From: Gammaproteobacteria bacterium | GTDB taxonomy: Bacteria; Pseudomonadota; Gammaproteobacteria; DSM-16500 | Direction: 5' to 3' | NCBI GenBank assembly: GCA_014132595.1 | Contig: BMAG01000036.1 | Location: 1 to 49,297 of the forward strand | DNA: 49,297 nucleotides | In this document: in pieces, positions 16,777-25,811 of the stretch | How the letters are laid out: every line of letters begins with the position of its first letter | Numbering within the stretch: the stretch's first letter is position 1 | Notes under the pieces: generated by a model | The model's database searches: none | What the model was told of the DNA's origin: nothing | The model's input: only the letters and a program-made list of their open reading frames with translations | Program-made: the position numbers and the translations under genes

Positions 16777-16960
16777 GCCATCCTAGCTAGTAACGCCCCT
16801 CTTCATTTAATCGAAGCAGCTATAATAACAGGCGTTACTAGGTAGGATCCAGTTTTTTAGCGGCTGATCCAGGATCGCTAAAAGACTGGATTCTACCCAA
16901 TAACGTCTGCAATTTTTGCAGCTTTGATGAAACAAGAGGGGCGTTATTGACTAGGATGGC
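16777..16960. repeat. 184-bp imperfect palindrome upstream of dnaX
   Basis: Outer arms at 16777-16803 and 16934-16960 pair over 27 bp (GCCATCCTAG...AACGCCCCTCTT) with two or three mismatches. The middle continues to pair more loosely, and the apex arms (GGATCCAGTTTTTTAGCG at 16846-16862 region with GCTAAAAGACTGGATTC at about 16877-16893) close a loop of roughly 12 bases. The whole is one long hairpin of about 85 bases per arm. It lies between the dnaX start and the 4.5S RNA gene. Confidence 0.8.
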
Positions 16961-16987
16961 GCGAAAGCAGCAAGCAATAAAAAAGGA

Positions 16988-17099
16988 GGTAACCAATATC
17001 AGCCTGGCTTCGGCGCCCGAGTCTGCCATTACCGTTGCTTCCTTCCGGACCTGGCGGGGTTCATGGCATATCGCCGCGAAGAGACCAATGCTGGTTACC
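16988..17099 (-). ncRNA. ffs: 4.5S RNA of the signal recognition particle
   Basis: The minus strand gives a 112-base hairpin RNA closed by GGTAACC and GGTTACC. It carries the invariant SRP domain IV core, CAGGTCCGGAAGGAAGCA, with its GGAA tetraloop. The RNA binds Ffh and directs membrane and export proteins to the translocon. Directly after the closing stem is TCC then six T, an intrinsic terminator-like end. The 5' end is only six bases from the tRNA-Ser CCA end, so both are probably made as one transcript. Confidence 0.95.
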
Positions 17100-17105
17100 A
17101 AAACA

Positions 17106-17196
17106 TGGCGGAGAGAGAGGGATTCGAACCCTCGGTACGCTATTAACGTACACACGCTTTCCAGGCGTGCTCCTTAAACCACTCGGACATCTCTCC
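17106..17196 (-). tRNA. tRNA-Ser, anticodon GGA
   Basis: The minus strand folds into a 91-base serine tRNA including an encoded CCA. The acceptor stem is GGAGAGA/TCTCTCC with discriminator G, as expected for serine; the anticodon stem CACGC/GCGTG holds the loop CTGGAAA (anticodon GGA, reading UCC and UCU). A long variable arm (TGTACGTTAATAGCGTACC) and the T-loop GGTTCGAATCC are present. Confidence 0.96.
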
Positions 17197-17304
17197 TGCA
17201 TCTTTTTCTCAGTGGATTTTCGTATATTCCTGAGAAAGACTATGAATGGAGCGTAAGGTTAAACCAGAATGGGGGGGAGTGCAATCAAAAGTTAGGGTTT
17301 AATG

Positions 17305-17340
17305 AAAAAGACGTAAACGAGCTCGCAGACGTTCACGAAT
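17305..17340 (+). repeat. Dispersed ~40-bp repeat copy next to dapE end
   Basis: The sequence AAAAAGACGTAAACGAGCTC then GCAGACGTTCACGAAT matches the consensus with several substitutions. It lies immediately after the dapE stop codon. Confidence 0.65.
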
Positions 17341-17347
17341 TACTCTG

Positions 17348-18484
17348 CTAAAGAGTAGGAATAAATAATCGTTCGAGTATTTTTTCATAAACTTGAGTAA
17401 GAATATCCAAATCACTTACGCGTACATGTTCATTGACTTGATGGACGCTTGCATTACAGGGCCCTAATTCAATGACTTCTGTCCCGGTAGGTGCAATGAA
17501 ACGTCCGTCGGAAGTGCCTCCGCCCGTAGAGAGCACAGGATCTAATCCCCTGACTTCTTTTATGGCTTTTTGAACAGTATGAATAAGCGTACCTTGATGC
17601 GTTAAGAAAGGTTGGCCTGAATGATCCCATTGTAAATCAAATTCTAACTTATTTTTTTCAAGAATGGTTGTAACGCGTTGTTGTAATTCTTCTACGGTCA
17701 CAGCAGTTGAAAATCTAAAATTAAATTGCATTTGTAATTGCCCAGGGATGACATTGTTTGCGCCTGTGCCTGCATGTAAATTGGAAATCTGAAATGTTGT
17801 CGGTGGAAAATAATCATTACCTTCATCCCATACGGTGGATGTTAATTCGTGCAATGCGGGAGCGACTAAATGGATAGGGTTTTTTGCTAAATGTGGAAAA
17901 GCTACATGGCCTTGTTTGCCGATGATGGTTAACTTTCCACTTAATGAACCGCGCCGGCCAACACGAATTTGATCACCGATAAGATGATTTGAAGTGGCTT
18001 CACCAATAATGCAGTAATCCATTTTTTCATGACGATCCATCAGTGTTTCAACGACTCTTTTGGTGCCGTCAATGCTCGCACCTTCTTCATCACTGGTAAT
18101 GAGAAAGGCAATAGAGCCCGTGTATTCTAAATTTCTTTTTAAAAAATTTTCGACAGCAACGATCATGGCGGCTAAACCGCTTTTCATATCAGCCGCCCCA
18201 CGACCATATAATAATCCTTCTCGAATTTGAGGTTCGAAAGGATTTGAGGTCCAGGCATCTAAAGGCCCTGGAGGGACTACATCAGTATGACCTGCAAATA
18301 CAATAAGAGGACCTTTAGTACCAAGACGCGCCCACAGATTGTCGACTTGATTAAAACGCATCGGTTCAATATGGAAACCGAATTTTTTTAATCGCTGAGC
18401 AATAATTTTCTGGCAGCCTTGATCGTCAGGCGTAATGGATGGACAGCGAATAAGTTCTTCTGTGAGTGCAAGTGTAGCTGACAT
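17348..18484 (-). CDS. dapE: Succinyl-diaminopimelate desuccinylase
   Basis: DapE hydrolyses N-succinyl-LL-diaminopimelate to LL-diaminopimelate and succinate, a late step to lysine and peptidoglycan. The 378-residue product shows the M20 metallopeptidase pattern: FAGHTDVVPPG (zinc-binding His and catalytic Asp), GRGAADMKSG (bridging Asp), TSDEEGASIDGT (catalytic and metal Glu), a central dimerisation domain, and the C-terminal GGTSDGRF and HQVNEHV with a final zinc His. The ATG at 18484 has AAGGA seven bases upstream. It follows dapD on the same strand by 25 bp, so both enzymes of the succinylase branch are in one operon. Confidence 0.97.
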   Translation of the reverse strand: MSATLALTEELIRCPSITPDDQGCQKIIAQRLKKFGFHIEPMRFNQVDNLWARLGTKGPLIVFAGHTDVVPPGPLDAWTSNPFEPQIREGLLYGRGAADMKSGLAAMIVAVENFLKRNLEYTGSIAFLITSDEEGASIDGTKRVVETLMDRHEKMDYCIIGEATSNHLIGDQIRVGRRGSLSGKLTIIGKQGHVAFPHLAKNPIHLVAPALHELTSTVWDEGNDYFPPTTFQISNLHAGTGANNVIPGQLQMQFNFRFSTAVTVEELQQRVTTILEKNKLEFDLQWDHSGQPFLTHQGTLIHTVQKAIKEVRGLDPVLSTGGGTSDGRFIAPTGTEVIELGPCNASVHQVNEHVRVSDLDILTQVYEKILERLFIPTL

Positions 18485-18509
18485 TGTTTTTCCTTATCAC
18501 CTGAATGTA

Positions 18510-19331
18510 TTAAATGTCTCGTAAAAGCGCGTTAAGTCCAACTTTTTCCCGCGTTTTTGCATCGACATGCTTCACAATCACGGCACAATATAAACTATAT
18601 TTCCCATCCGCGCTCGGTAAGTTACCCGATACGACAACCGCACCTTTTGGAATTCGGCCATAACTGATAGATCCCGTTTCGCGATCGTAAATGCGTGTAC
18701 TTTGACTGATATAAACACCCATTGAAATAACAGCACCTTCTTCAACCACCACACCTTCAACGATTTCTGAACGAGCACCAATAAAACAGTTATCTTCAAT
18801 AATGGTGGGATTTGCTTGAAGTGGTTCAAGCACTCCTCCAATGCCTACCCCGCCAGAAAGATGGACGTTTTTCCCAATTTGCGCGCATGAACCTACGGTG
18901 GCCCATGTATCAACCATGGTTCCGGAGTCAACATACGCACCGATGTTCACATACGAAGGCATTAAAATGGTATTCGGCGCAAGATAGGCACCTTTGCGTA
19001 TGACTGCAGGCGGTACAACGCGTGCGCCGACCGTCTTAAAAGTATCTTCATTGCTATCTGGAAATTTAACAGGAATTTTATCGAAATAATGTGTAAAGCC
19101 GCCATGCAGCACTTGATTGTCATGCAGACGAAAGTAGATCAAGATGGCTTTTTTGATCCATTGGTGAACTTGCCACTGATCATTTATTTTTTCTGCTACA
19201 CGCAATTTGCCTTGATCTAATAAGGTTATCGTCTCTTCAATAGCCAGCTTTAAATCATGCGGCGCCGTAGCAGATGAGAGTGTAGAACAATTTTCAAAAG
19301 CAGATTCGATTAAAGATTGTAATTTTTGCAT
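18510..19331 (-). CDS. dapD: Tetrahydrodipicolinate N-succinyltransferase
   Basis: DapD transfers succinyl from succinyl-CoA to tetrahydrodipicolinate, committing it to the succinylase route of diaminopimelate synthesis. The 273-residue product has an N-terminal helical domain and a left-handed beta-helix of hexapeptide repeats, seen in [35 protein letters not shown] and [19 protein letters not shown], with the family's [16 protein letters not shown] loop near the end. Its ATG at 19331 follows a GAGGA site. It is 14 bp after the DUF1460 gene and upstream of dapE. Confidence 0.97.
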   Translation of the reverse strand: MQKLQSLIESAFENCSTLSSATAPHDLKLAIEETITLLDQGKLRVAEKINDQWQVHQWIKKAILIYFRLHDNQVLHGGFTHYFDKIPVKFPDSNEDTFKTVGARVVPPAVIRKGAYLAPNTILMPSYVNIGAYVDSGTMVDTWATVGSCAQIGKNVHLSGGVGIGGVLEPLQANPTIIEDNCFIGARSEIVEGVVVEEGAVISMGVYISQSTRIYDRETGSISYGRIPKGAVVVSGNLPSADGKYSLYCAVIVKHVDAKTREKVGLNALLRDI

Positions 19332-19345
19332 GGGATTTTTGTCCT

Positions 19346-20260
19346 CTAGATTATTTTTTCAATATGAATACCACGAATGGGAGCGGGTCTTACATCTTCT
19401 AAAAAAGGATGCAAATAGTCCGTTAATAATAATTTAATAACGGATTTACCCGTTGATGCATGATAAAAAAGAATACCTGTCGATGTGCGAATTGCAAGTC
19501 CTAAATGTGTCACATTGAGATGAGTGCCGTAATCGGTTTGTTTGTCTTTAGGATTCACCGGACGCCAATGAGGACGTACAACTTCAATCACTGAAACGAG
19601 TGGAAATTGCATCCATATTGCAGCATTCGGTTGACCTTGTGAATCAAATAGGGTTGTGAGTGGTATATACGATAAGACGCTGGGTTGAGTTGTAAATTTT
19701 TTACCTTCAGCCTGAAGTTGCGCGAGACGTTCTTTTGCTGTTTCAACAGATAGATTTTGCAAATCCAAGTTGGCTAAAATTTTTTGTGCATAGAATTCGG
19801 GTTTGTTGATTAAAGTCGAAGCCTGCATTGCAACGGGTTTTTTATTTTCATCCAGTATGGTTAAAGTTGCATCCTGTATGTAGCCCAATTGTTGGAGACG
19901 GGGATTCCATTCAAGATCCGTAAACCAGTCAGTGCGTTTTGTGTAATCAATGGGGTGACTGACATAACGAATTTGAAGAATGTTCTTTTTAAATTGATTA
20001 AAATCAGCCGCATGCGCCAGCGCAAGCAATGTATCAATATAGGTCACACAATCAAACTGATCCGCGCGATACAAAGGCAAATTGGAATATATCCCTTGGA
20101 TTCCTTCTCCCAGGGGTTCGAATTGATAGGGTTTATCTAGAAAAAATTCCGCGATCGTGGTTAATCGTGCTTGCAGATCCATGGCAGATAATCCTGGATG
20201 CGCTTGATAAAATTGAATAAATGGCTGGTCGTGGTCAACGGTGTCTGCAATCGTGATCAT
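19346..20260 (-). CDS. DUF1460 domain protein, NlpC/P60-like amidase
   Basis: The 304-residue product matches the DUF1460 family, papain-fold N-acetylmuramoyl-L-alanine amidase-like enzymes. The catalytic Cys71 lies in [15 protein letters not shown] and the catalytic His252 in THLGLAIR, with a second conserved HAST segment at 266-269. No signal peptide is apparent, though family members are often exported, so it may act on recycled muropeptides in the cytoplasm or the start may be misread; no upstream in-frame alternative adds a signal. It heads the operon with dapD and dapE, a setting that suits a cell-wall role. Substrate is inferred. Confidence 0.8.
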   Translation of the reverse strand: MITIADTVDHDQPFIQFYQAHPGLSAMDLQARLTTIAEFFLDKPYQFEPLGEGIQGIYSNLPLYRADQFDCVTYIDTLLALAHAADFNQFKKNILQIRYVSHPIDYTKRTDWFTDLEWNPRLQQLGYIQDATLTILDENKKPVAMQASTLINKPEFYAQKILANLDLQNLSVETAKERLAQLQAEGKKFTTQPSVLSYIPLTTLFDSQGQPNAAIWMQFPLVSVIEVVRPHWRPVNPKDKQTDYGTHLNVTHLGLAIRTSTGILFYHASTGKSVIKLLLTDYLHPFLEDVRPAPIRGIHIEKII

Positions 20261-20348
20261 AATAGTTTTAAAACACTCACTCGGCTGCTAGTTACGTTTG
20301 GGTGACTTTATGGTAGCATAGTCACTTTTCAAACGATATCAAAGTTAT

Positions 20349-22109
20349 ATGTCTAAACCAAAAGCTGTTGCGAATGCCGCCATTATATATGTGCGTTTGT
20401 TCAAGTATGTACGTCATTATTGGCTTTCTCTCGTGATCGCGATGCTGGCGGGTATGATCTATTCGGGCATCGATGCCTGGTTTGTTTATTTTTTGAAACC
20501 CTTATTGAATAAAGGGCTGGTTGAAAAAAATCTGCATTTTTTAAGATGGGCCCCTCTTTTAGTCTTAATTGCATTTGCGTCTCGCGGTATGGCGAGTTTC
20601 TTTTCGACTTATAATATTGCCTTTGTATCGCGGAGTGTGATTCTGCGTTTGCGGCAGGATATTTTTGCACATTTGCAACGGCTTCCCGCCCGTTTTTATG
20701 ATCATTCGACTTCAGGCCAGATTTTATCAGTTCTTTTGTATAGTGTTGATCAAGTGGCAAATGCCGGTGCTGATGTGTTGACGACGGCGATTCAAGCCTC
20801 ATTTTTAATTATTGGATTATTGATTGTGATGTTTTCCATTAGTTGGAAATTATCACTGATGTATTTCATTATTATTCCTTTGGTGACCGTGATTATGCGT
20901 ATCGGCAGTTTGCGTGTTCGGCGTATCAGTTTAAGCATTCAGGAAACCGTCGCCGATATGACGCACTGTGCAGAAGAAAGTATTGATGGCTATAAAGTGG
21001 TGCGCGGCTTTGATGGTCAGGAGAATGAAATTGATAAATTCAATGCAGCAACTGAGGTTAATCGTAAACGTGAAATGAAGCTAATTACGGCGCGCTCGAT
21101 GAGTGTGTCTGGTGTGCAATTAGTCGCAGCGCTTGCTTTATCGGCCACACTGTATGTAGCGACTTTGGATATTGCTCATTCCTTATTGTCTCCGGGTGGC
21201 TTTGTAGCCATGGTAGCCGCGATGCTCGCATTATTAAAACCCATGAAAGATTTAACCACGATGCAAAATAAACTTTATCGTGGGTTGGCCGGCGCACAAA
21301 CGGTATTCGAATTTTTAGATCAAAAACCCGAAGTGGATACCGGAACGATTCCACTGAAGCGTGCGAAAGGCCGTATTGAATTTTCTGAAGTTAACTTTGC
21401 CTACGATGTTGAAAAAACGGTACTGCATGATATCAATTTTAAGGTGCAGCCTGGTGAAGTTGTTGCCTTAGTGGGACGTTCTGGCAGTGGAAAGTCCACG
21501 ATTGTTAATTTATTACCGCGTTTTTATACTGATTATTCGGGTCAGATTTTGTTAGATGGCGTGTCGATCCGTGATTACCGTTTAACGGATTTGCGATTGC
21601 AGTTTTCGATGGTCTCACAAAATGTGACATTATTTAACGATACCATTGCGCATAATATTGCTTATGGGCGTTTATCAGATGTCACGGAAGAACAAATATT
21701 ACAAGCCGCAGAGGCAGCTTATGCGCTCGATTTTATTCAAGAGCTGCCCCAAGGGATTCATACATTGATTGGTGAGAATGGGGTCTTGCTTTCAGGCGGA
21801 CAAAGACAGCGTATTGCGATTGCGCGCGCTATTTTGAAAAACGCACCGATTTTAATACTCGATGAAGCGACTTCTGCTTTAGATACTGAATCCGAGCGGT
21901 ATATTCAAGCTGCATTGGAAGAACTGATGCGTCACCGGACAACGCTCGTCATCGCCCATCGTTTATCGACTGTTGAGCATGCCGATAAAATTATTGTTTT
22001 CGATCAAGGTAAAATTATTGAAATGGGTAACCATACCGACTTATTAGCAGAAGATGGTTTGTATGCAAAACTTTATAAAATGCAATTCAAGGAAGCTGAA
22101 CCGGCATGA
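20349..22109 (+). CDS. msbA: Lipid A flippase MsbA, ABC transporter
   Basis: MsbA flips lipid A-core from the inner to the outer leaflet of the inner membrane. The 586-residue half-transporter has six membrane helices in its first ~320 residues and a C-terminal ATPase with Walker A GRSGSGKST, the signature LSGGQRQRIAIARA, Walker B ILILDEATSALD and the switch IAHRLST. Its partner lpxK starts within the msbA stop codon (ATGA overlap), the usual msbA-lpxK pair, which separates it from other lipid ABC exporters. It diverges from the DUF1460 gene. Confidence 0.96.
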   Translation: MSKPKAVANAAIIYVRLFKYVRHYWLSLVIAMLAGMIYSGIDAWFVYFLKPLLNKGLVEKNLHFLRWAPLLVLIAFASRGMASFFSTYNIAFVSRSVILRLRQDIFAHLQRLPARFYDHSTSGQILSVLLYSVDQVANAGADVLTTAIQASFLIIGLLIVMFSISWKLSLMYFIIIPLVTVIMRIGSLRVRRISLSIQETVADMTHCAEESIDGYKVVRGFDGQENEIDKFNAATEVNRKREMKLITARSMSVSGVQLVAALALSATLYVATLDIAHSLLSPGGFVAMVAAMLALLKPMKDLTTMQNKLYRGLAGAQTVFEFLDQKPEVDTGTIPLKRAKGRIEFSEVNFAYDVEKTVLHDINFKVQPGEVVALVGRSGSGKSTIVNLLPRFYTDYSGQILLDGVSIRDYRLTDLRLQFSMVSQNVTLFNDTIAHNIAYGRLSDVTEEQILQAAEAAYALDFIQELPQGIHTLIGENGVLLSGGQRQRIAIARAILKNAPILILDEATSALDTESERYIQAALEELMRHRTTLVIAHRLSTVEHADKIIVFDQGKIIEMGNHTDLLAEDGLYAKLYKMQFKEAEPA

Positions 22110-23095
22110 TTTTAAATCTGCAGCGTCATTGGTATTGTCGTTCGCTGACGTGGCTCACTTTGTTATTGTTACCTTTCTCCTATTTATTTCGTTTGATTGT
22201 CTTTCTGCGTTTGTTTTTCTATAAGCATCAGTTTATAAAAACCCAACATTTTCCTGTACCGATCATTGTTATCGGTAATTTGACCGTCGGGGGCACTGGT
22301 AAAACTCCGATTGTTATTTGGCTAGCCGATTTTCTAAAAACACAAAATTGGCGCCCAGGCATTATCAGTCGAGGGTTTGGTGGCAGCAAACAAACAACTC
22401 CTTTCGTAGTTAAAGAACACTCCGACCCAAAAGTAGTAGGAGATGAAGCAATTTTATTAGTGCGGAAAAGCGAATGTCCCGTTGTCATTTGTGCGGATCG
22501 TGTTGCTGCAGCAAAAAAACTATTAGAGATCACCGATTGTAATGTGATTCTTTCAGATGATGGATTGCAGCATTATCGTTTAGCGCGTGACATTGAAATT
22601 GCAGTCCTGGATGGCGATCGACAATTGGGAAATGGTTTTTTAATGCCGGCAGGCCCTTTGCGTGAAAGTCAGGCACGTTTAAATCAAGTCGATTTTGTTA
22701 TTCAGCAAGGTGGGTCAGAGAACGAAAAGTATTATCATATGCAGGTTAAAGGAAATGAATTAGTTTCCTTGGCGAACCCAAAGACGCATATTCCTGTCGC
22801 ACATTTTAAAAATACCTCAGTTCATGCGGTAGCAGGAATTGGTAATCCTCAACGTTTTTTTGCCTCATTGCGTGAACAAGGTCTTCAAATCATTGAACAT
22901 GTTTTTCCTGATCACTATCTGTATGAGAAAAAAGATTTTAATTTTCCAGATACTTTACCCATAGTGATGACAGAAAAAGATAAAGTAAAATGCGAATCAT
23001 GGGCTGACGAGCGGTTTTGGTATTTGCCTGTTGTTGCAACGATTGATGAATCATTTAAGAAAAAACTGTTATTTTTGCTTTCGCGCCCTCGATAA
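22106..23095 (+). CDS. lpxK: Tetraacyldisaccharide 4'-kinase
   Basis: LpxK phosphorylates the 4' position of the lipid A disaccharide at the inner face of the membrane. The 329-residue product starts with a hydrophobic anchor (about residues 12-35), then the Walker A GNLTVGGTGKTP, GIISRGFGG, VGDEAILLVRK, CADRVAAAKKL, SDDGLQHYRLARDIEI (the catalytic Asp region) and FPDHYLYEKKD. The ATG overlaps the msbA stop by four bases. Confidence 0.97.
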   Translation: MILNLQRHWYCRSLTWLTLLLLPFSYLFRLIVFLRLFFYKHQFIKTQHFPVPIIVIGNLTVGGTGKTPIVIWLADFLKTQNWRPGIISRGFGGSKQTTPFVVKEHSDPKVVGDEAILLVRKSECPVVICADRVAAAKKLLEITDCNVILSDDGLQHYRLARDIEIAVLDGDRQLGNGFLMPAGPLRESQARLNQVDFVIQQGGSENEKYYHMQVKGNELVSLANPKTHIPVAHFKNTSVHAVAGIGNPQRFFASLREQGLQIIEHVFPDHYLYEKKDFNFPDTLPIVMTEKDKVKCESWADERFWYLPVVATIDESFKKKLLFLLSRPR

Positions 23096-23143
23096 GGGAC
23101 ATTAAATGATCTCTTTTTTTAGGTTTTATTGAAATGATGTTCG

Positions 23144-24511
23144 CTATCCTCGTTTTAAAGAAGATGCTTGTGTGTGTATCCTTACTTGGGGAGTTTCTTT
23201 TTCAACTAGAACCAGCCTATCTTTAAAATAACTGAAATTACCAATTTTCTCAAAATCTGGTGAGGAACTTAGCTGAGAAAATAATTTATTAGGTAATGCA
23301 TACCGTTGATCGACAGAAAAAGGCGCGGGGAAAATTTCCGAATAATCTTGGGTGGTCACTGCTTTTAAAAGAGCTTGCCCTAAAGGTGTGCTCCGCCAAT
23401 TAGGGATTAAAACCTGGTCAGCATATTCCAAAAACGGTCTTCCTTTGAATTGTTTAAAAGGAATTTTGCTTTTTTGAGGAATAACAATGGGCGCTAAAAT
23501 ACTTGCTTGAAATGCAGCAGTTACAATTGGCGTACAGCGTTGACCTTTTTTACTGACGGATGCATCTTCCAGGTTTTGAAGAGCCGCAAATTTAATAGCA
23601 CGTCGTATACCTTCTTCTCCTAATTTAGCTAAATCTTTATTTTTTTCTAAATTAGCAATATCAAAAAAAGCACGAGCACCGCCATAGGGCGTCGCAGGTC
23701 CTGCGATGGTCCTTTGCTCTTTGCTTTCATTAAAATAATTTTTTAAATCTCGCTCATGTCTATTATCCCAAAATTGAGGAGGATAGGTCTGTATATATTT
23801 TTCCTTGGAATATATTGTTTCAGCACTCGCCCATTTCCGGATCATGGAAGATGCTTGAGTTGCAGTAGAAGGATCACCATTGTAACGAAATACCATGTGA
23901 CGACCTTCCCAGATGCCTGATACTTTTAAACCGGGTGGTCTATAGCCTTCACGAACTGAATGTGCAAAAGGTCTATCAAATTGTTCACCAGTCCACACTG
24001 AAGTATGACCAGGAGTGAAAGACCTGAAATTATCAAAATCTTTTGCAGTTGGATTTTCAAAGGGCATTTCAGAGATAATAATGTCGCCGGGTTTTAAATC
24101 TAGTATTCTTGCAATCTTTTTTAAAGGTGTTTCTTCAACTTCAACAGCTTTAGTTTCTGCACTTTTTACAGCGGTTGTGACTGGCGCCGTTGCCTTAAAT
24201 TTTTTTTCACATTCGGAAAGAACATGGCCTTTCACATAAGTTTTCATGTCTTCAGGATTGGCATCATTTAATACGGGATTCTTATTCAAATACAAATCAC
24301 GTAGTTCAGTTAATTTTTCTTTTATTCCCTCATCTAAGAGACTTATTTGCTGAGCAAAAGCGTCATCTGATAGCTCGTTCGGTAGCCCAATAGCAAATTT
24401 TATATGATTGAATGCTTCATCATTATTTTGTTGAAAGCTACTGCTTATCTCAGTAATGATTTCACTTAATAACGCATTTAAATCTTTTTGCTTTTTTTTA
24501 GATAAAGGCAT
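23144..24511 (-). CDS. Permuted papain-fold protein, effector-like
   Basis: This 455-residue protein is not one I can name. The N-terminal ~130 residues are charged and helical and have no signal peptide. From about 136 to 340 there is a pattern matching circularly permuted NlpC/P60 (YiiX/YebB-like) enzymes: LKPGDIIISE, then His169 in FTPGHTSVWTG, and Cys326 in GQRCTPIVTAAFQAS near the end of the domain. His before Cys is the permuted order. Such enzymes act as amidases or acyl hydrolases. The ATG at 24511 follows a GAGGA site. The long unmatched head and cytoplasmic form would suit a secreted effector, which is inference. It is a single gene converging on lpxK. Confidence 0.6.
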   Translation of the reverse strand: MPLSKKKQKDLNALLSEIITEISSSFQQNNDEAFNHIKFAIGLPNELSDDAFAQQISLLDEGIKEKLTELRDLYLNKNPVLNDANPEDMKTYVKGHVLSECEKKFKATAPVTTAVKSAETKAVEVEETPLKKIARILDLKPGDIIISEMPFENPTAKDFDNFRSFTPGHTSVWTGEQFDRPFAHSVREGYRPPGLKVSGIWEGRHMVFRYNGDPSTATQASSMIRKWASAETIYSKEKYIQTYPPQFWDNRHERDLKNYFNESKEQRTIAGPATPYGGARAFFDIANLEKNKDLAKLGEEGIRRAIKFAALQNLEDASVSKKGQRCTPIVTAAFQASILAPIVIPQKSKIPFKQFKGRPFLEYADQVLIPNWRSTPLGQALLKAVTTQDYSEIFPAPFSVDQRYALPNKLFSQLSSSPDFEKIGNFSYFKDRLVLVEKETPQVRIHTQASSLKRG

Positions 24512-24681
24512 AGGTGTTCCTCTTTGTATGTACAGAAAAAATTTCTTTTTAATGTATTGATTGTTCTGTATTTATTTTTGTCGTTATCATAAGTATAGCA
24601 TATTTATAACACAAAATGGCTGCTTTAGTCTAATAATAAATACTGAGATAATGCCTGGAACGAACTATCTATATAATTTTG

Positions 24682-24715
24682 GCAGATTCGCATAAAGTCT
24701 TTTGTACGAATCTGC
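24682..24715 (-). terminator. Hairpin after the SnoaL-like gene
   Basis: A perfect 9-bp stem GCAGATTCG / CGAATCTGC with a 16-base loop lies just after the gene ending at 24726. It is followed by CAAAATTATA rather than a clean T run, so termination is possible but not certain. Confidence 0.45.
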
Positions 24716-24725
24716 TTAGTCACTG

Positions 24726-25205
24726 TTAAATCACTTCTTTGTCAGGTTTTATTGAAGAGTGATGTTCGATGATAAGCCAATGCTTGTCTTTTAATTCATA
24801 TACAAATGTAAAGCGGCAAGGTACTGTTTTTAGGTTGCCATCTTTATCGTTATAGGTGAAGTCATAATATCCAGAGTTAATAGCAACGTCTTCATAAATT
24901 TGAGTCATGATTTTTTTGGGCTGGCATTGAAGATTCGGCTTGCTGGTAAATTTTGAAAAATAATCATTTAATCCGCCATTACGATTAATTAAAATTTTTG
25001 GATAAAGGGTAGGAAGTAAAATAGCATCGGGCGCGTAAAATTTTACCATGACTGCTGCATCACCTTTTGCTTTCCCGACAGCTTCACACCAATCCGAATA
25101 GGCTTTTCGCACTGCGTTTCTATCGGCATCAATCGCAAATACATTTTGGATCAGAAAAAATAAAACGGCTGTCATCAAAATACGCCAGTGGATTTTATGG
25201 ATCAT
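24726..25205 (-). CDS. Exported SnoaL/NTF2-like domain protein
   Basis: The 159-residue precursor has a signal peptide (about residues 8-24, ILMTAVLFFLIQNVFA) and a mature part with the NTF2-like cone-fold pattern: an opening helix RNAVRKAYSDWCEAVGKAKG, the strand MVKFYAPDAILLPT, and later GYYDFTYND, RFTFVYEL and HWLIIEHHSS. It resembles DUF4440/CaMKII-association-like proteins (SgcJ/EcaC type). The ligand is unknown. It lies 26 bp after the repeat-containing exported protein and both are likely cotranscribed. Confidence 0.7.
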   Translation of the reverse strand: MIHKIHWRILMTAVLFFLIQNVFAIDADRNAVRKAYSDWCEAVGKAKGDAAVMVKFYAPDAILLPTLYPKILINRNGGLNDYFSKFTSKPNLQCQPKKIMTQIYEDVAINSGYYDFTYNDKDGNLKTVPCRFTFVYELKDKHWLIIEHHSSIKPDKEVI

Positions 25206-25231
25206 GGTTTTCTCCTAAGTTAAAAATCATT

Positions 25232-25789
25232 TTACTGTTTTTCAATTTTTGTTAAGACATTATTTTCAAAATATAATGTCACAGGGGGCGGCCCGGCGTA
25301 TTGTAATTCAGTGATCGTGGGTGTTGGGATTTGAGTGTCGGTTTGCGGAACGCCCTTTTCAATAAACATCGGTGTGCCGCAGGTTGCTTTTACCGTTTGC
25401 ATTGTATCACCTATTTGAATCATATTAGGTTGATTGACATCGAATGACACGGTAGAAACTTTACCGCAGTTGGTGGCCGTTAAACTTTGCGCGTTGACTT
25501 TAATGTTGGCTACTTTTTCGGTTTGATCAAAAGTGACGATCAAATCGGTGGAACCTTGCATAGCACCACCAGGATTTGGCGGTGGTGTAATCGTGTAACT
25601 CCATTTTTGCGGCACCGGTGCTTCGGCTTTATGAGTTTTTCGAGAAATTGGCGCACAACATTTTTGTAAAACCTGATCGAGGGTATTACCAATTTGAATG
25701 AGATTAAAGCTGCTGGGGCAAGGACAAAAATCAGCGTGACTTATTGTTGATATCAATAACAGAGATAAGGCATAGAGTTTTTTGGACAT
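25232..25789 (-). CDS. Exported protein with two DUF2845-like repeats
   Basis: The 185-residue precursor starts with a signal peptide ending near ISHA|DF. The mature part has two related modules: LIQIGNTLDQVLQKCCAPI at about 30-48 and MIQIGDTMQTVKATCGTP at about 124-141. The pattern Ile-Gly-[DN]-Thr...Val...Cys-[CG]-x-Pro is that of small exported DUF2845/SmpA-like domains. Several cysteines suggest periplasmic disulfides. Function is unknown. It is followed on the same strand by the SnoaL-like gene and preceded by a permuted papain-fold gene, so the three may form one exported-protein operon. Confidence 0.65.
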   Translation of the reverse strand: MSKKLYALSLLLISTISHADFCPCPSSFNLIQIGNTLDQVLQKCCAPISRKTHKAEAPVPQKWSYTITPPPNPGGAMQGSTDLIVTFDQTEKVANIKVNAQSLTATNCGKVSTVSFDVNQPNMIQIGDTMQTVKATCGTPMFIEKGVPQTDTQIPTPTITELQYAGPPPVTLYFENNVLTKIEKQ

Positions 25790-25811
25790 TCTTTTTTCCT
25801 TCTATAATTAT

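Noticed and set aside
17205-17237. Inverted repeat TTTCTCAG / CTGAGAAA upstream of tRNA-Ser
   Set aside because: The 8-bp stem has a 17-base loop and lies in the tRNA leader. Nothing upstream needs a terminator there, and I could not find a convincing promoter either, so no call was made.
16838-17256. Open frames on both strands over the 4.5S RNA and tRNA-Ser
   Set aside because: They overlap two certain RNA genes and the palindrome, and the translated peptides show no family features.
20108-20120. GGTTCGAATTG, like a tRNA T-loop
   Set aside because: It lies inside the DUF1460 coding sequence and no acceptor, D or anticodon stem can be folded around it.
22228-22533. Minus-strand frame inside lpxK, and many similar frames inside other genes
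   Set aside because: These are shadows of strongly conserved genes on the other strand or in another frame, without ribosome sites or family likeness.
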